A stretch of DNA of 64,000 nt from Laccaria trichodermophora (GCA_018417955.1 JACTVC010000021.1:620001-684000), one strand, 5' to 3'. Positions 12,436 through 23,830 are shown, counted from the stretch's first letter. Program-made: numbers and translations. Notes: generated by a model not told the origin, from the sequence alone.

Positions 12436-13288
12436 TTTCTTCAAGCTATCCCTGCCCTATATATATTTCGAACCCTGACTCATTCAAGGATCATTAGTAA
12501 TACTGTACAGAACTATTTAAACTCTGAAACTCCGATTATTCCACATATACATCAACTTCAATTCTCTTTTCATTAAACTTCAACAGAACTTCGAACGTGG
12601 TGTCCCACTGCTTTCGAGCGCGATTACCCACAAGTCCACTATTCATGGTTGGACGACTGGGCCACGTCAAAGGAGCAGATGGTAATGACACAAGACACTA
12701 CTTTCCTTGACAGAATCCTAGTTTTGCTGGTTACGATCAGATCCCTCACCTTCCACCTCCTCCAACATATGATTTGCCCGCATCTGTTCATCAGAGATAC
12801 ATTGCCAACCAAGGTCGTATGTGGGAGATAACATCACCCAATTCCCTGCAAAACGCCTTCTGCCCTGGTATCCGACCTGCAAATCTAAACCTTAGAGTCT
12901 GTTTCTTCGAGGAACAACATCAACGCTACGATGGCGACATGGGGCCCTTTGACCCCACGAGGAATGCTCAGCTTTGGCTCCCAGGCAAAGAGTGGAGAGC
13001 CTTAATCATGGGACCTGCTGCGGGAAATCTGCGCGAATACCCCGAGTATGAAGTGCTAACTGTTGGAAGAGTGATGCTGCCCCTGCCTTCGATATGGGAT
13101 GTATTCATGACAGTTACATTGACAAGCTCATCCTACTGAATCAGGAAGTCGACCGGAGAATGGAAGTCTTGCACAAGGAATACATCGAACACCACTTCCT
13201 GGAACCCTCTCACAGAGCATTGTGGAGTGCTGCCATCCAACTGGCCATTCCGACTTCAGAAGACCTCGACTCGTTAAAGCAAATCAGA

Positions 13289-14125
13289 GACTGGTAGCTA
13301 CCACTTACATCATGTACTCCTGAGCTGTACCATAGGAGTTCCTGCTTAGCTGCCACAAATGAAATGAAATGAATTTTCATTCATTCATGGCACCTGTTTC
13401 ATTCTTGATAATTTATTCTGTTTCATTCATTCCTGGCGACTGTTTCATTTTTTTATTTCATTCCACCATGGCAACTGTTTCATTCTTTGCTTCATTCTTC
13501 TCAGGTGCCTATTTCATTGTTAGAGCTGGGAAAATGATTATGTAATTGATGCAAAATATTTAAGTGCCTTATTTGGCAACAGCATGTCTATCTTGTTATG
13601 TATTTGAGCCTCAAATCCAAAAGTACCCCCATATGACCCCCCACACCACTGCAGTAGGGCATAACACATATCAGGCATAATTGTATATCATTTCCTTATT
13701 TAGGTGTGTATTAAAACATTGAAATTGTTGCCTGAAAGAATGAAACAAAGATGAAATAACTGCCTGAAAAGAATGAAATGAAAATTCTACAGCAATGAAT
13801 GAAAAAAGAAATGAAACAGTTGCCAGGAATGAATGAAATGAAGCAAAGAATGAAACAGTTGCCATGGTGGAATGAAATGAAAAAATGAAACATTCACCAG
13901 GAATGAATGAAACAAAATAAATTTCATTCTTGTCAGTAGAAATGAAGAAAAAACCGAAATGAAACAAAAAATATTTCATTGTCCATGGCAATGAATGAGA
14001 ATGACTTGGAATGAAACAGGTGCCATGAATGAATGAAAATTCATTTCATTTCATTTGTGGCAGCTAAGCAGGAACTCCTATGGTACATGCCAGGTGTTAC
14101 ATGATGTAAATGGCAGCTACTAGTG
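13289..14125. mobile_element. foldback element 2 (837 bp)
   Basis: The inverted ends CTRGTAGCTRCCAYTTACAT match the terminal consensus of foldback 1. The arms are ATGAAATG-rich and mirror each other (left TTTCATTCATTCATGGCACC, right its complement). AATCAGA is duplicated at both edges (13282-13288 and 14126-14132). Removing the element and one duplicate restores the GypA ORF3 frame. No coding capacity. Confidence 0.8.
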
Positions 14126-14618
14126 AATCAGACAATTTCTGCTCGCCGTCAATTGGATTGCTGAAGCCCAGCGAGGGTTGAAGGATAAGCGCGCCTTTGT
14201 AGATTACATCTCCAGACTACAAGCTACCCCATTCTGGATGCTGGACGCTGACACTGAAGTCGTGATGGCCGACAACCGCTACTTGGGTGTGTGGTTAAAT
14301 GGAGCAGAAGAACGACAAGCACAATGGTATCTAAAGGAAGGCATCCCGTGTTTTGTAGTAAGGGAAGTCACATCTCTTGAGTGTGTTCTACTCGCTGCTC
14401 GAGAGACCATGATAGACTTTGCTGCAGGGACTAGCACATCATCCATCCACTGGACCATAAACAACTATGATTCAATGGCTATATCTCAGGGAGATTTATC
14501 CCTATCAGAAACTGCTACAATCCACAACCCAGGGTGGGTATGGCCACAAGCTGTAGTCAACAGGTGAGATGAATCCAGATCTCCTGATACGAAGTCTGCA
14601 GATAAGTCTGTGGTTGAC

Positions 14619-15339
14619 TGTTAGAGTGCGTGACTCTGCATTGGTGTATTCCTATGAATACAAAATGTTAGTAATCACTTCAAAAGATCGTACCTTCTGG
14701 AGTCGTTAACAGAGTCAAATATGCTGCAGACGTATAACGTCGTTGAGAACGGGATATTCCTTAGAGTGTGAGAGTCTTAGCTAATCCGACGGTCTGGGCA
14801 ATCAGTGATCAAGACGTTAGCGCGTAGCTTTAACGGATTGATCGGAGATAGTTGATAGCGCAAAGCTTTACCAATCTACTCAAGGATTGCACTTAGACTT
14901 AAAAACTTAAGTCAGATCAATTGTGGGTAAAAGTAAGGATGAAAATCCTACTTGATGCATTTCCAACTACTTAAATACATTGCAATACAACCAAGAAGTA
15001 GCTAGAACGTTCTTCTGTTTACTACAAGCTTCCGTCTTATTTATCTACCAACGAGTGTCCAAACAAGGATGTGTTTGGCTTCGTTTGCAAGGTTTGTTCT
15101 GCTTGCGTTCTAAACAATACATACAACGCGCGAACATAATCCATATGGAAGCGCTTGTAGGCGCGTTTCGTCAAATGAATACAAATACAACGTAGTAATT
15201 GAAATGTAGCCCTACAAAAGCTAACAAAGAATATACAAGAACAGAAATGTTATACAAGAAAAGAATTGAGATGTTTGATAAATGGACAAGGAGTACTGAT
15301 GATTGAGAATGAAAGGATAAACGAGATGGTACCCTAACA
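14619..15339 (-). repeat. GypB 3' LTR
   Basis: 721 bp, identical to the other LTR except at 14640. It contains a 71-codon open frame that is simply repeated in the partner LTR and is not treated as a gene. Confidence 0.95.
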
Positions 15340-15356
15340 TACCCCCCCCTGTCCTT
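15340..15356 (-). other. GypB polypurine tract
   Basis: On the minus strand AAGGACAGGGGGGGGTA lies directly next to the 3' LTR start TGTTAG. This is the expected site and composition for the plus-strand primer. Confidence 0.85.
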
Positions 15357-15374
15357 GAAATTCGAAGTATCCTG

Positions 15375-16484
15375 TTAGTTGACGTGAATGTCTGGGAGCG
15401 AAAGAATTTGGAAGGTGGTAGAGTCGAGAGGGGATATTGCAGAAGGGTAAGGAGTGAGATCTCTGGCCTCGTGTTCGACGTAGCCATTGTCGATTAAAGG
15501 CTCCCTGCTGAATACGTCGTAGTCCTGGTACCTCCTAGCGTATGCTGAAAGCATTGGGTGCAGTACCAGGGACCTATTAACTGACAAGTCTTTAGCTTCA
15601 GCTTTTCTCAGTTGAAACTTCGACATCTTACCATGCTCGGTTTCCTCCATAATAGTGTCTTCATCATGCGTAATACTTCCGCTGCTGCTCTTGCTGGAAG
15701 AATCGCTGAAAGACGGATTGAACACGGAATGAACGGCATATGAAGCGGATTCGACGTGATCTATCCCTTCGTGAGTAATTAAAAATATTGGATATGGTAA
15801 TTCCATACCCTCGGGTCCTCCAATAAGACGGCGATTTGGAAATTCGAGATCAGAGGCGTCCCTGCAGAGCGCGTCCCAGTTCCAGCCCGAGTAAACGCCT
15901 AAATAGGCGGACTGGGCGCGCGCTGTGCGAATCCACTGAACAGCTTGGCGGCCCATGTTCTGAAAGTCCGTGAACCATGCTTGAATGTTTTCATGCGAGG
16001 TGTACCCATAGAGTGGGTTCATGCAGTCGGGGTCCAACGCTGACAAGACTGCTAGGCGTTGCATGGCGATGCGATCGAATTGGAATTGAGGAATGTAAGC
16101 GCGTAACGCTATGGGCAAGGAAGGGTTGATAGAGATGGAATGTGTTGCTGCGCGAGTTATGACTCGCGCTACACGACGTAATGCCCACCACAACGAAGTA
16201 CCAGTGGCGGGGTCGAGCGCGTACAAAATTTGGCCGTTGGGAAGGGAAAAAGTGATGAAATCGTCGGCAGTGAGGCGATAATTGAGAGGGTTAATGTCAT
16301 CGACGATGGTGTTCGTTGACTGAAAAGGAGTGAGATGAAGGTTGGGTAGCGAGGGCGTATAAGATTCGATAGCCTGCATGATTTGAAAAGAAATGAAGTT
16401 GTATTTCGTTGGGAGAGGGAAAGAAATGTTTGGATAAAGAAAAGGAGTAGACATACGGCTTAAATAGATTTTTTGTTCGGTCAT
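15375..16484 (-). CDS. GypB ORF3, accessory protein after pol (369 aa)
   Basis: Intact 369-codon ORF. Its ATG (16484-16482) overlaps the pol stop TGA (16483-16481) as ATGA, the layout expected for termination-reinitiation. The N-terminal part is Pro/Ser rich. The middle has many Trp and Arg residues (GTSLWWALRRVARVITRA, QAVQWIRTARAQSAY, YSGWNWDALC). A Ser-rich acidic stretch (SDSSSKSSSGSITHDEDT) follows, and the C terminus contains YARRYQDYDVFSREPL. I see no transmembrane segment, signal peptide or zinc motif, so an envelope role is not supported. GypA has an ORF in the same place with a different sequence. Function unknown; nucleic-acid or particle association is only a guess from the basic, Trp-rich core. 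Confidence 0.75.
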   Translation of the reverse strand: MTEQKIYLSRMSTPFLYPNISFPLPTKYNFISFQIMQAIESYTPSLPNLHLTPFQSTNTIVDDINPLNYRLTADDFITFSLPNGQILYALDPATGTSLWWALRRVARVITRAATHSISINPSLPIALRAYIPQFQFDRIAMQRLAVLSALDPDCMNPLYGYTSHENIQAWFTDFQNMGRQAVQWIRTARAQSAYLGVYSGWNWDALCRDASDLEFPNRRLIGGPEGMELPYPIFLITHEGIDHVESASYAVHSVFNPSFSDSSSKSSSGSITHDEDTIMEETEHGKMSKFQLRKAEAKDLSVNRSLVLHPMLSAYARRYQDYDVFSREPLIDNGYVEHEARDLTPYPSAISPLDSTTFQILSLPDIHVN

Positions 16485-19400
16485 TTTGACTGTTTTAGTT
16501 TTCTGGATCGGGATGTCTTATTGTTAGTCCATTTCTCCAATACAACCAGAGCGTTTTTCAAATTCTGTCGTGGTTCCCATGTATCTGCTTCTGGTCCGTA
16601 ACCCGTATAGCGCACTCGGTAAATGGGTATCCGCTTACCATTCCTTCCTTTACGCCACGATTCCGCCACGATGCGATCCACCTGATACTCTGGTAGTTCT
16701 TCGAAATCTAGCCGATTCATTCTGATCTTAGGCCTATCCCCAAAACTTTCAGGAGACTCCTGATATTTTTCTAGATGTTCAATGTTTAGTACTGGATGCA
16801 TGCCAAAGGAAGCAGGCATTCAAAGACGATACGATACCGTACTCAATTTCTGAATTATTTCAAACGGCCCTTCGTACTTCGTTAAGAGTTTGTCTCCACG
16901 TCCCTTCTCATTCCTAAGAAGTCCCAAGTTTTTTCGATTGATAACGACTTTGTCACCCTCCTGGAACTCCCAAGTTAGTCGATCTTTATTGTAGGCCTTT
17001 CTTTGGAAAACCTGACCCAAAAGTAAGGCATCTTGTGCCTTTCCTTGTTCAGCTTCGAAGCCCTCAGTCATGTGAAGTGCCTTTTCATCGAGCACCTCAT
17101 GTTCCGCATGATCTTCTCATATGTCGTCTCGTCCTATCGCTTGCGGGCTGTTAACTAGTGTTGATCCAGTGATAGGGTGATATCCACACAGCAGATATGT
17201 GGGAGTGAATCCTGTAGCTGTATGTGGTGAGGTATTATAGGATAGCGCGAGGACGTCCAATAGATCACTCCAGTCGTCGCGTTCAGGGCCGACATACGCA
17301 CGGATCGAGATCTCTAATCCCTGATTCATTACTTCTGTTTGTCCGTCCCCTTGTGGATGATATGACGTAGTCAGGGATCGTTTCATCCCCATTAATCTGC
17401 AAATCTCCTTCCAAAAGTCCCCGCGCCAACGCATGTCTCTGTCCGAAATAATTTGTCGAGGTATGCCGAATTTCGTTATTACGTGTTTGAAGAATAATTT
17501 TGCGGTATCAGTTTCGTTGATCTTTACTGTTGTCGGTACAAAGATCGCGTACTTCGTGAGTTTGTCAACAATGACTAGGATGTTATCGTACCCGTTTGAC
17601 AGAGGAAGCTCGGGGATGAAGTCCATAGTTACGACTTCAAACGGTTGAGAAGGGACGGGTATGGATTGTAACAATCCTATGGGTGCGTGTCTGCGTGGTT
17701 TCGTCTTCTGACAGACATCACAGGTATTCATGAAGTTCTTGATTTCTCGGGACATCCGGGGCCAATAGTACGTCACGCTTATTCTGTTGTACGTTTTGAA
17801 GTATCCGCCATGAGCAGATTCTGAAATAATGTCGTGTCCCTCGGACATTATTTCGTTCCTTAACTGCCTAGGGATGCACATTCTTGTGTTGCCGCTACTG
17901 TCCTCAAAATATAAAAGTCCATTGTCGGAGTATTGATATTGAGGATAAGGTACGCTGTTATCTTCATCTTTCTTCATTGCTTCCAATACTGAACGAAAGT
18001 GGGGATCCTCGTTATAGGCTGTCTGCCATTTATAAATTTCCTCTGTTTCCATTCCTACTAACGTCGTATAGCTATGCGACGTTGCATGGGACGTCTCAAT
18101 CCATTTGGAATCTCCCACTCTCAAACCAACGGGAATTAGCTTTATGTCTTCCTCGGTCCTTAACTCCGACACCGTGAAATTCGAAGCTACTGTCAGCAAC
18201 TTCTCCTCGAATTGCGACCCCAATTCCTCAAACATATTTTTGAGTGGGTCTTCCATTTGTTTCAATCTTAAAGATGTTAAATCGGCGTTCACTGGTCCTT
18301 CCTGAATAGGTTGCTGCCTTCTTAAACGTGATATTGGGTTGACGTTGGAGTGCACTCTTCCAGCTCGATGTACTATTTTCATGTTAGGAAATGCCGAAAA
18401 TACCAATCCCCAAGTAAGTAACCTTCGATTAACATTTTGAAAGGTCTTACTCCATGTTAAAGCAGCATGGTCAGTGATAGCGAAAATACTTTCACCTTTG
18501 AGGTACGGCTGGAACTTAATAAGTCCCTCTTTCAGCGCTAACGCTTCCCTTTCGGTAGGGGAGTAATTTCTTTCAGCCGCTTGTAACACGCGCGACCAAT
18601 AAGCGACCACACGCTCCATGTGAACTATGGTGTTATCAAATTGAACGTCCCACTGTCCTATTGGTGGTACGTCAGATCCTTCTTTGTCCAAGTGAGTAAC
18701 CAAATCCGGTATCGGTTCACCCTTTTTGAAGGCCCTTTCTAACCTCTCATATACCTTAGTTCCTTTTAAATCTCCTACCTTTATCGGTTGGACCTGTTGT
18801 AGGATAGCGGCCACCGCGAAGTCGCACGCATCTGAATATATTCGATATGGCATTCCTGGCATTGCGTGAGCTCTCACTGGAGCCTCAGTAAGAACTTGTT
18901 TACATAGGTCATAGGCAACCTGTTCGTCCTTTCCCCAAGTCCACTTACTTTCTTTCTTGAGGAGTTGGAACAAGGGATGTGCGATCCACGCGTAAAATGG
19001 GACGTACGACGAGAAATACACCATCATTCCTAGAAATACCTGTAAGTCATGTACGCTCCTAGGATTGTCGAGTTGTAATATAGCGTCAACTTTTTCCTTA
19101 TGAGTGGATAGTCCTAACCGCAAGACCTTCTGTCCTAGCAGCATAATAGACTGATATCCAAAGTGGCATTTCGAAGGGGAGAGTGTAATTTCAGAGGACT
19201 GAATCGCTCCCAGTACTGTTTCTATGTGCCGACAGTGATCTTCGAAGGTTCTTGAGAAAATTACTATATCGTCAATGTAGACTAGTGCGAAAATCCACAA
19301 AAAGGGGGCCAAAATCTTCTGCATAACTTGCTGGAAAACTGCTGGTCCGTTTCGGTATCCAAAGGGCATTCGTTTAAATTGAAACAATCCACGATGACAT

Positions 19401-21265
19401 TGAAATGCCAATTTTTCACGATCAGCTTCGGCTATGCTGAGTTGTGTGAATCCTGCCAACGCATCCAGAGTAGATAGGTACTGACTTCCTTCTAAAGATT
19501 GCAGAATCTCGTCCTGCCTCGGGAGAGGAAACTCATCAGCTACAACCTTCTCATTGAGACGTCTAAGATCAATAACCATACGGGGCTTACCATTTCGATA
19601 CGCAATAAAAACTGGGGCACCCCACGGACTTTGAGATGGTTCGATGACTCCTAGATTCAACCAAGAATCCATTTGTTTGTCGATGACTTCTCGATTGGCC
19701 AGGGACGCGTGAAAAGGCGGAATGGAGATTGGCTTGGTGTCGGCGACCAGTGGAATTTTCACTTCCTCCGCATAATTTCCCAACCGTCCGTCTAATCCAA
19801 ACACTCCCTTATGTTTGATTAGAATGTGTTGAATCTCCTGTTTCTGATTTGGGGATAGGTTGCCGGAAATATCCAATTCCTCCGCTAACCTGCTTTCAGG
19901 AATGACGTCCTCTGGTAGCTCTGCCGTTTTCGGACCACCCTCAATCAGGGATTCAGCTAAGGGATCCTCATCCGAATATCCTAACCTTGATGGATCCAAA
20001 ATCTCCTTTACTTGACTCTTGCTCATACGCGTCGAAGGATCATTTAGAGTATCTAGTCCAGATGTTAACGGCTGCCCCTGGAGTAGTTTTTGGATGAAAT
20101 GTGACCTGGCCTTAGCATCACGCCTCTGCGATTCAGATAACTGACTCTCCTTGTCTAACCATGACGATGGGTTCCTAGCCGATCCTAGCACCTGACCAGC
20201 TGGAATAGTGATCGGTTTCTTTGAAAAGTTTGAGACGAAAATCCTACCATCCTTACGATCTATAATTGAATCGGTGCTACCATATAAATCTTCCGGATTC
20301 CCATTCGATATAAAGGATCTTTCGACGAACAGCGTGCTTGTAGAGTTGTCTAAGTTAGCGTTTACTTGCACAAGTTTAGAAGACTCAGCTGGTATACTTA
20401 CTTGGTACTCCGAACGGACTTGTCTTTCCTTTTGCTGTTGTTTAATCTGTTTCTTGTGGACTTGAGATTTTCGATGGGCCTTAGACTTTAGAACTCAATT
20501 AGTGATATCCGAACGGACTCTTACCTTGAAGGAATGTCCGTCCTCGTCGATAAATGCTGAGCTCAGGGAGTTGTGAACCCTGACTGATCTCCCTGATCTT
20601 CCAAATCTGAGAGTGGTTTCCCCTTCGTCACGTATCACCGATATTGAGTACTGATCGGCGAAGTCATTTCCTAAGATAAATTCTGCGGACATTCCTTTGA
20701 CCACGTATGCTTCAACATTTATTCGAACTGGTCCTTGAGATGTCTTGAATATCAGATCGAGTATTACATACCCTGTGATAATAGCTTTACCTGTAACTTG
20801 AATTAATTTGATCCGTTGACCCAACCGAACTTTGGGCGCCTTCGACATTTGATCGAGCGTCTTTTGTGATATTAGCGTTATGTCCGATCCGGAATCAATA
20901 ATTACCGAAATAGGCTTGGCATCCAATTCGTTAATTGATGCTTGAGTTTCGGTAGCCTTAGCCCCTAGAAACGAACATCCAGGTGGACGGGCTAGGTGTT
21001 TGCGAAGTTCTATGAGTTCCCCTTCGCCTTCTTGTGACTGAACAGCTAATGAGGTAGAACTGATTTCGCATGCTAATTTGCGTCTCGTTTTCCTATTGAT
21101 TTCGGGCGGTTTCCTTCGTACAATAAAATCGGACGATAAACAGGGAGCTGTAGAATAGGGATTCGTTAGCTTACTTTCCCATCCTGTATTTATACTATAT
21201 GTTTTGCTAAGAATTTCCCCCCCCAGTGATAACGAATTCTTCACTGAGAGGGTTTCTGAAAACCC
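16481..21265 (-). CDS. GypB PR-RT-RNaseH-integrase-chromodomain polyprotein (3 in-frame TGA)
   Basis: One continuous frame reached by -1 frameshifting from gag; there is no ATG at its head (a GTG at 21244 is the first start-like codon). Protease at about 20800-20950 has VIIDSGSDITLIS, and EFILGNDF further on. RT contains RMPFGYRNGP and LVYIDDIVIFS (near 19270). RNase H has RIYSDACDFA and ITDHAALTW. Integrase has the HHCC zinc motif ending CDVCQK and D-D-E in VTMDFI, ISDRDMRW and GDGQTEVMN. The chromodomain is at 16500-16700 (YQVDRIV...YRVRYTGYGPEADTWEP). Three stops interrupt the frame, all TGA: 20497-20495 between protease and RT, 17119-17117 after integrase, and 16822-16820 before the chromodomain. 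Each reads CGA with one CpG transition. No frameshift lesion seen. Confidence 0.9.
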
Positions 21266-23049
21266 AGGTCCGAATCTTCTTCAACCTCTTCGACATCACT
21301 GAGCGTTTCGTAGTAGAGGTCGTCGTATTTATCTTGGGCTTCCCTTTCGTCTTGCTGGATTGTGACTGAGTTAACTCGTGCTGACCTTTCTCCCTTGCGT
21401 GCGTACTTACAATCATGATCCCAATGTTTCCCACTTCCACAATGACGGCAAGCCCGTGCTCCTTTTTCCTCGGGCGTTCCCCGTGGCGAAACATTAGAGT
21501 CATCCTTAGGAAATTGTGGTTTAGAGGTAGCCTGAGTCCAACCTATCAAATTAACATACGCTCGAGTTTGGCTCCGGAATGGATTAGTAGAATATGAGTT
21601 CTTCGGAGGTGCGTCCTTGGAATAGTAATGGTTCTTAACAGGGGCCGCAACTTCACTGCCCACTCTCATGAGAGAATCCTCGTGGAATTTGACTGCTAAC
21701 TGATACTGCTCCAGAGTTTGATAGAGATGTGGTGTGACTATCGGAGTCCAATAGGACAGTGCACCTTCCATAATCTCGTTAATTAGCTCTGTGTCTGTAT
21801 AGTTGTAGACAAACTGCAGTAGTTCCAACTTACGAATAACATATTCGCTGGGTAGTTCCCGTCCATTCCCCGCATCGCGATATGACGCCTTATTTGCTCG
21901 TGCCTTCTGTTTATCCAGGAAGGTGCGATTCATAAAATACTCACCTATAGCTGATCGTAGCGTTCCCCAGTCAGCTTCAATACGTTCTCTAGTTTCTGCG
22001 CTTTGACTGTAGTACCACGTTTCAGCGCTTCCCATTAGCCGAGTTGGTACTAACATACCTAATTGTTTGAAAATTAAACTTGAACGCTTCGATAAACTAT
22101 TCAGTTTCAAGAACCACCACCTGAGTGAATCGGGATTTCCGTCCCAATTAGGTATCACGTCCATTTTCAACTTCGTGTCGAACTGCGATTCGGTTACGGT
22201 CCTACCAGTTGTAGTAGTAGTGGTTTCTCTAGACGGATTCTTGAAGGGGTTTCGACGAGGAAGCCGAGGGGTCTGCGGATTGCGTGGAGGTCCATTTCCT
22301 CCCTCATCGTCGCTATCGTCTCTGTCTGAGTCTCCTGGTCCCGGAGCTCCTCCCGTAGAATTTCTACTTCTATTGACTCGATTAACTGGCATGGTTGGAA
22401 GGGGACTACTAACCGTTACACGTTCCGTTCGGTCTCTCTTTGAACTGTCGATTCCCAACAGTTCTTGGAATGCTCTTGACGAGCTGTTCTGAGTAGGCTG
22501 TCCAAAAACTGACGAGGCAAGATTGCCTGGCGTGCAGAAATTATAACTAGTAGTAATTGGTCGATGGAACCTTGAGATACTATCTGCTTCTCCAGGAGCA
22601 AAAACCGGGGTTACAACAGCTGGAATCGTCGTGCTGGTAGAAGAGCGTGACTCCACTGACGTTGCTGGAGATAATGCCCTTGCCTTCAACTTAGTTTCTT
22701 TTTTCGTCATTGGAAATTCGTGATAGTTGCAAAGGTGTGTTAAGAAATTTTTGACCTCGCGTCGATAACACGCTCCAAGGATTTCGAAATCGTTGGCCGT
22801 CCAAAATTCGTCCGCTTTCCCGGTTAATCCCCAACGTGGGATGGTAGGAATTCCTTCTCCTGAAATAACAAGATCTTCTTCGGCTTGTTCCCGTCGAGCC
22901 CTAAGTCGCTGATTGAGGCTGACGAGAATGATCTTCTGAAGCGCAAAGCCAATACGATCCTGATCCCTGAAGCAATACAATTTGGTGAGAAGTTCATCCA
23001 AAATCGCCAGTTCCTCAGAAAATACCTTCCTACGTCCATTCTGTGACAT
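21241..23049 (-). CDS. GypB Gag (602 aa)
   Basis: ATG at 23049. The central region (roughly residues 290-470) is a retrotransposon capsid-like helix-rich segment (RWWFLKLNSLSKR, ETWYYSQSAETRERIEADW, then LPSEYVIRKLELLQF). Near residue 540 a CCHC zinc knuckle CRHCGSGKHWDHDC (CX2CX4HX4C) is intact. The frame stops at 21243-21241, just after the slippery site. The same frame is open upstream as 23598-23089 (Ser/Thr-rich, with SSNNEGKKRAGHK and an acidic middle), separated by one TGA at 23088-23086 that would be CGA. Gag may therefore originally have begun near 23574 and been about 775 residues long. Confidence 0.85.
   Translation of the reverse strand: MSQNGRRKVFSEELAILDELLTKLYCFRDQDRIGFALQKIILVSLNQRLRARREQAEEDLVISGEGIPTIPRWGLTGKADEFWTANDFEILGACYRREVKNFLTHLCNYHEFPMTKKETKLKARALSPATSVESRSSTSTTIPAVVTPVFAPGEADSISRFHRPITTSYNFCTPGNLASSVFGQPTQNSSSRAFQELLGIDSSKRDRTERVTVSSPLPTMPVNRVNRSRNSTGGAPGPGDSDRDDSDDEGGNGPPRNPQTPRLPRRNPFKNPSRETTTTTTGRTVTESQFDTKLKMDVIPNWDGNPDSLRWWFLKLNSLSKRSSLIFKQLGMLVPTRLMGSAETWYYSQSAETRERIEADWGTLRSAIGEYFMNRTFLDKQKARANKASYRDAGNGRELPSEYVIRKLELLQFVYNYTDTELINEIMEGALSYWTPIVTPHLYQTLEQYQLAVKFHEDSLMRVGSEVAAPVKNHYYSKDAPPKNSYSTNPFRSQTRAYVNLIGWTQATSKPQFPKDDSNVSPRGTPEEKGARACRHCGSGKHWDHDCKYARKGERSARVNSVTIQQDEREAQDKYDDLYYETLSDVEEVEEDSDLGFQKPSQ
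21259..21265 (-). promoter_or_regulatory. -1 frameshift slippery heptamer G GGT TTT (gag/pol)
   Basis: In the gag frame the codons are CTG GGT TTT CAG, so the heptamer fits the X XXY YYZ rule exactly. Slipping -1 gives GGG TTT TCA GAA ACC, which runs straight into the protease frame. The gag stop TGA (21243-21241) lies 15 nt after the heptamer. The same heptamer in the same phase sits at the gag end of GypC. Confidence 0.75.
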
Positions 23050-23085
23050 AGTCTTTTCCTCCGAACTGGAATTGGATATGGAACG

Positions 23086-23598
23086 TCAAAGACTACCTTC
23101 TCCGAGCTTTAACGCTTGGAAATGTCGTCCTGCTGTAGTAAATACCTTCTCGGATTTCTTTAATCCCTCTTCAGAATCTCCATACAAATAAAAGGGCTTA
23201 CAGCTAGGAAACTTCACCGTAATCTCTGAATACGCGTCCCGGCTAGAAGGGAGATCATCTGTTCGATAGGGCGTTCCTAATTCCATTAGTTCCTCGAAGT
23301 TTTCGAAACTCAGACTAATGTCTGACCTCGAATCAGCCTCCTCCTGCTCCTTGGGGTCCTGAAAAGATTCAAACACTTGACCACTGCTTGACGCGCCTAG
23401 AACGTTCTCGGATGTGCGCCTTGCGTCCTTGTTTTCTACTTCTGGCGAATTGTTTGTCTGTGACGCGCCTTGAGGAGTCGATGGCGTGATGCTTGGCGTG
23501 CTGCTCATACCTGCTGATTGTGAGTTATTTGTCTTGTGTCCAGCTCTCTTCTTACCCTCGTTGTTGCTAGACATCAAGAAGTCGAATTTGAAATGCAA
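23086..23598 (-). CDS. GypB N-terminal Gag extension or small leader ORF (170 aa)
   Basis: Open frame in register with gag, ending in TGA 37 bases before the gag ATG. The sequence is low complexity at the start, then SFENFEELMELGTPYRTDD and PFYLYGDSEEGLKKSEKV. Because the stop falls in a CGA position and the frame continues (RSISNSSSEEKT) into gag, I read it as the former Gag N terminus. A separate leader ORF remains possible. Confidence 0.5.
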   Translation of the reverse strand: MHFKFDFLMSSNNEGKKRAGHKTNNSQSAGMSSTPSITPSTPQGASQTNNSPEVENKDARRTSENVLGASSSGQVFESFQDPKEQEEADSRSDISLSFENFEELMELGTPYRTDDLPSSRDAYSEITVKFPSCKPFYLYGDSEEGLKKSEKVFTTAGRHFQALKLGEGSL

Positions 23599-23830
23599 GG
23601 GAAGGACGTTAATTGAAATTGACGCGTTTGATGGTTACTGAAAGTGATTAATGGAGTTCGTGGGCGCGATGACCAGATAACGTGTTCCGATGATAGAGAT
23701 TAATCTCGATTAAATGTTCTTTGTGGGTGCAGCAATCGGCAACGTGTTCCGCTCGTGTTCCGATAGTTCGCGCGTGTCCTGAACCTGTAGATTAGTGATC
23801 AACTAAAAGGTCTTACACTAGTAAGGAAGT

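Noticed and set aside
14980..15195. 71-codon ORF in the GypB LTR (also at 24210-24425)
   Set aside because: Present only because the LTR is duplicated; no motif and no sign of selection.
15375..16484. GypB ORF3 as an envelope gene
   Set aside because: No signal peptide, fusion peptide-like segment or transmembrane helix is visible.
16481..23598. Alternative genetic code with TGA as a sense codon
   Set aside because: TGA also ends ORFs where no continuation exists, and CpG decay explains the pattern more simply. No general reassignment is needed.
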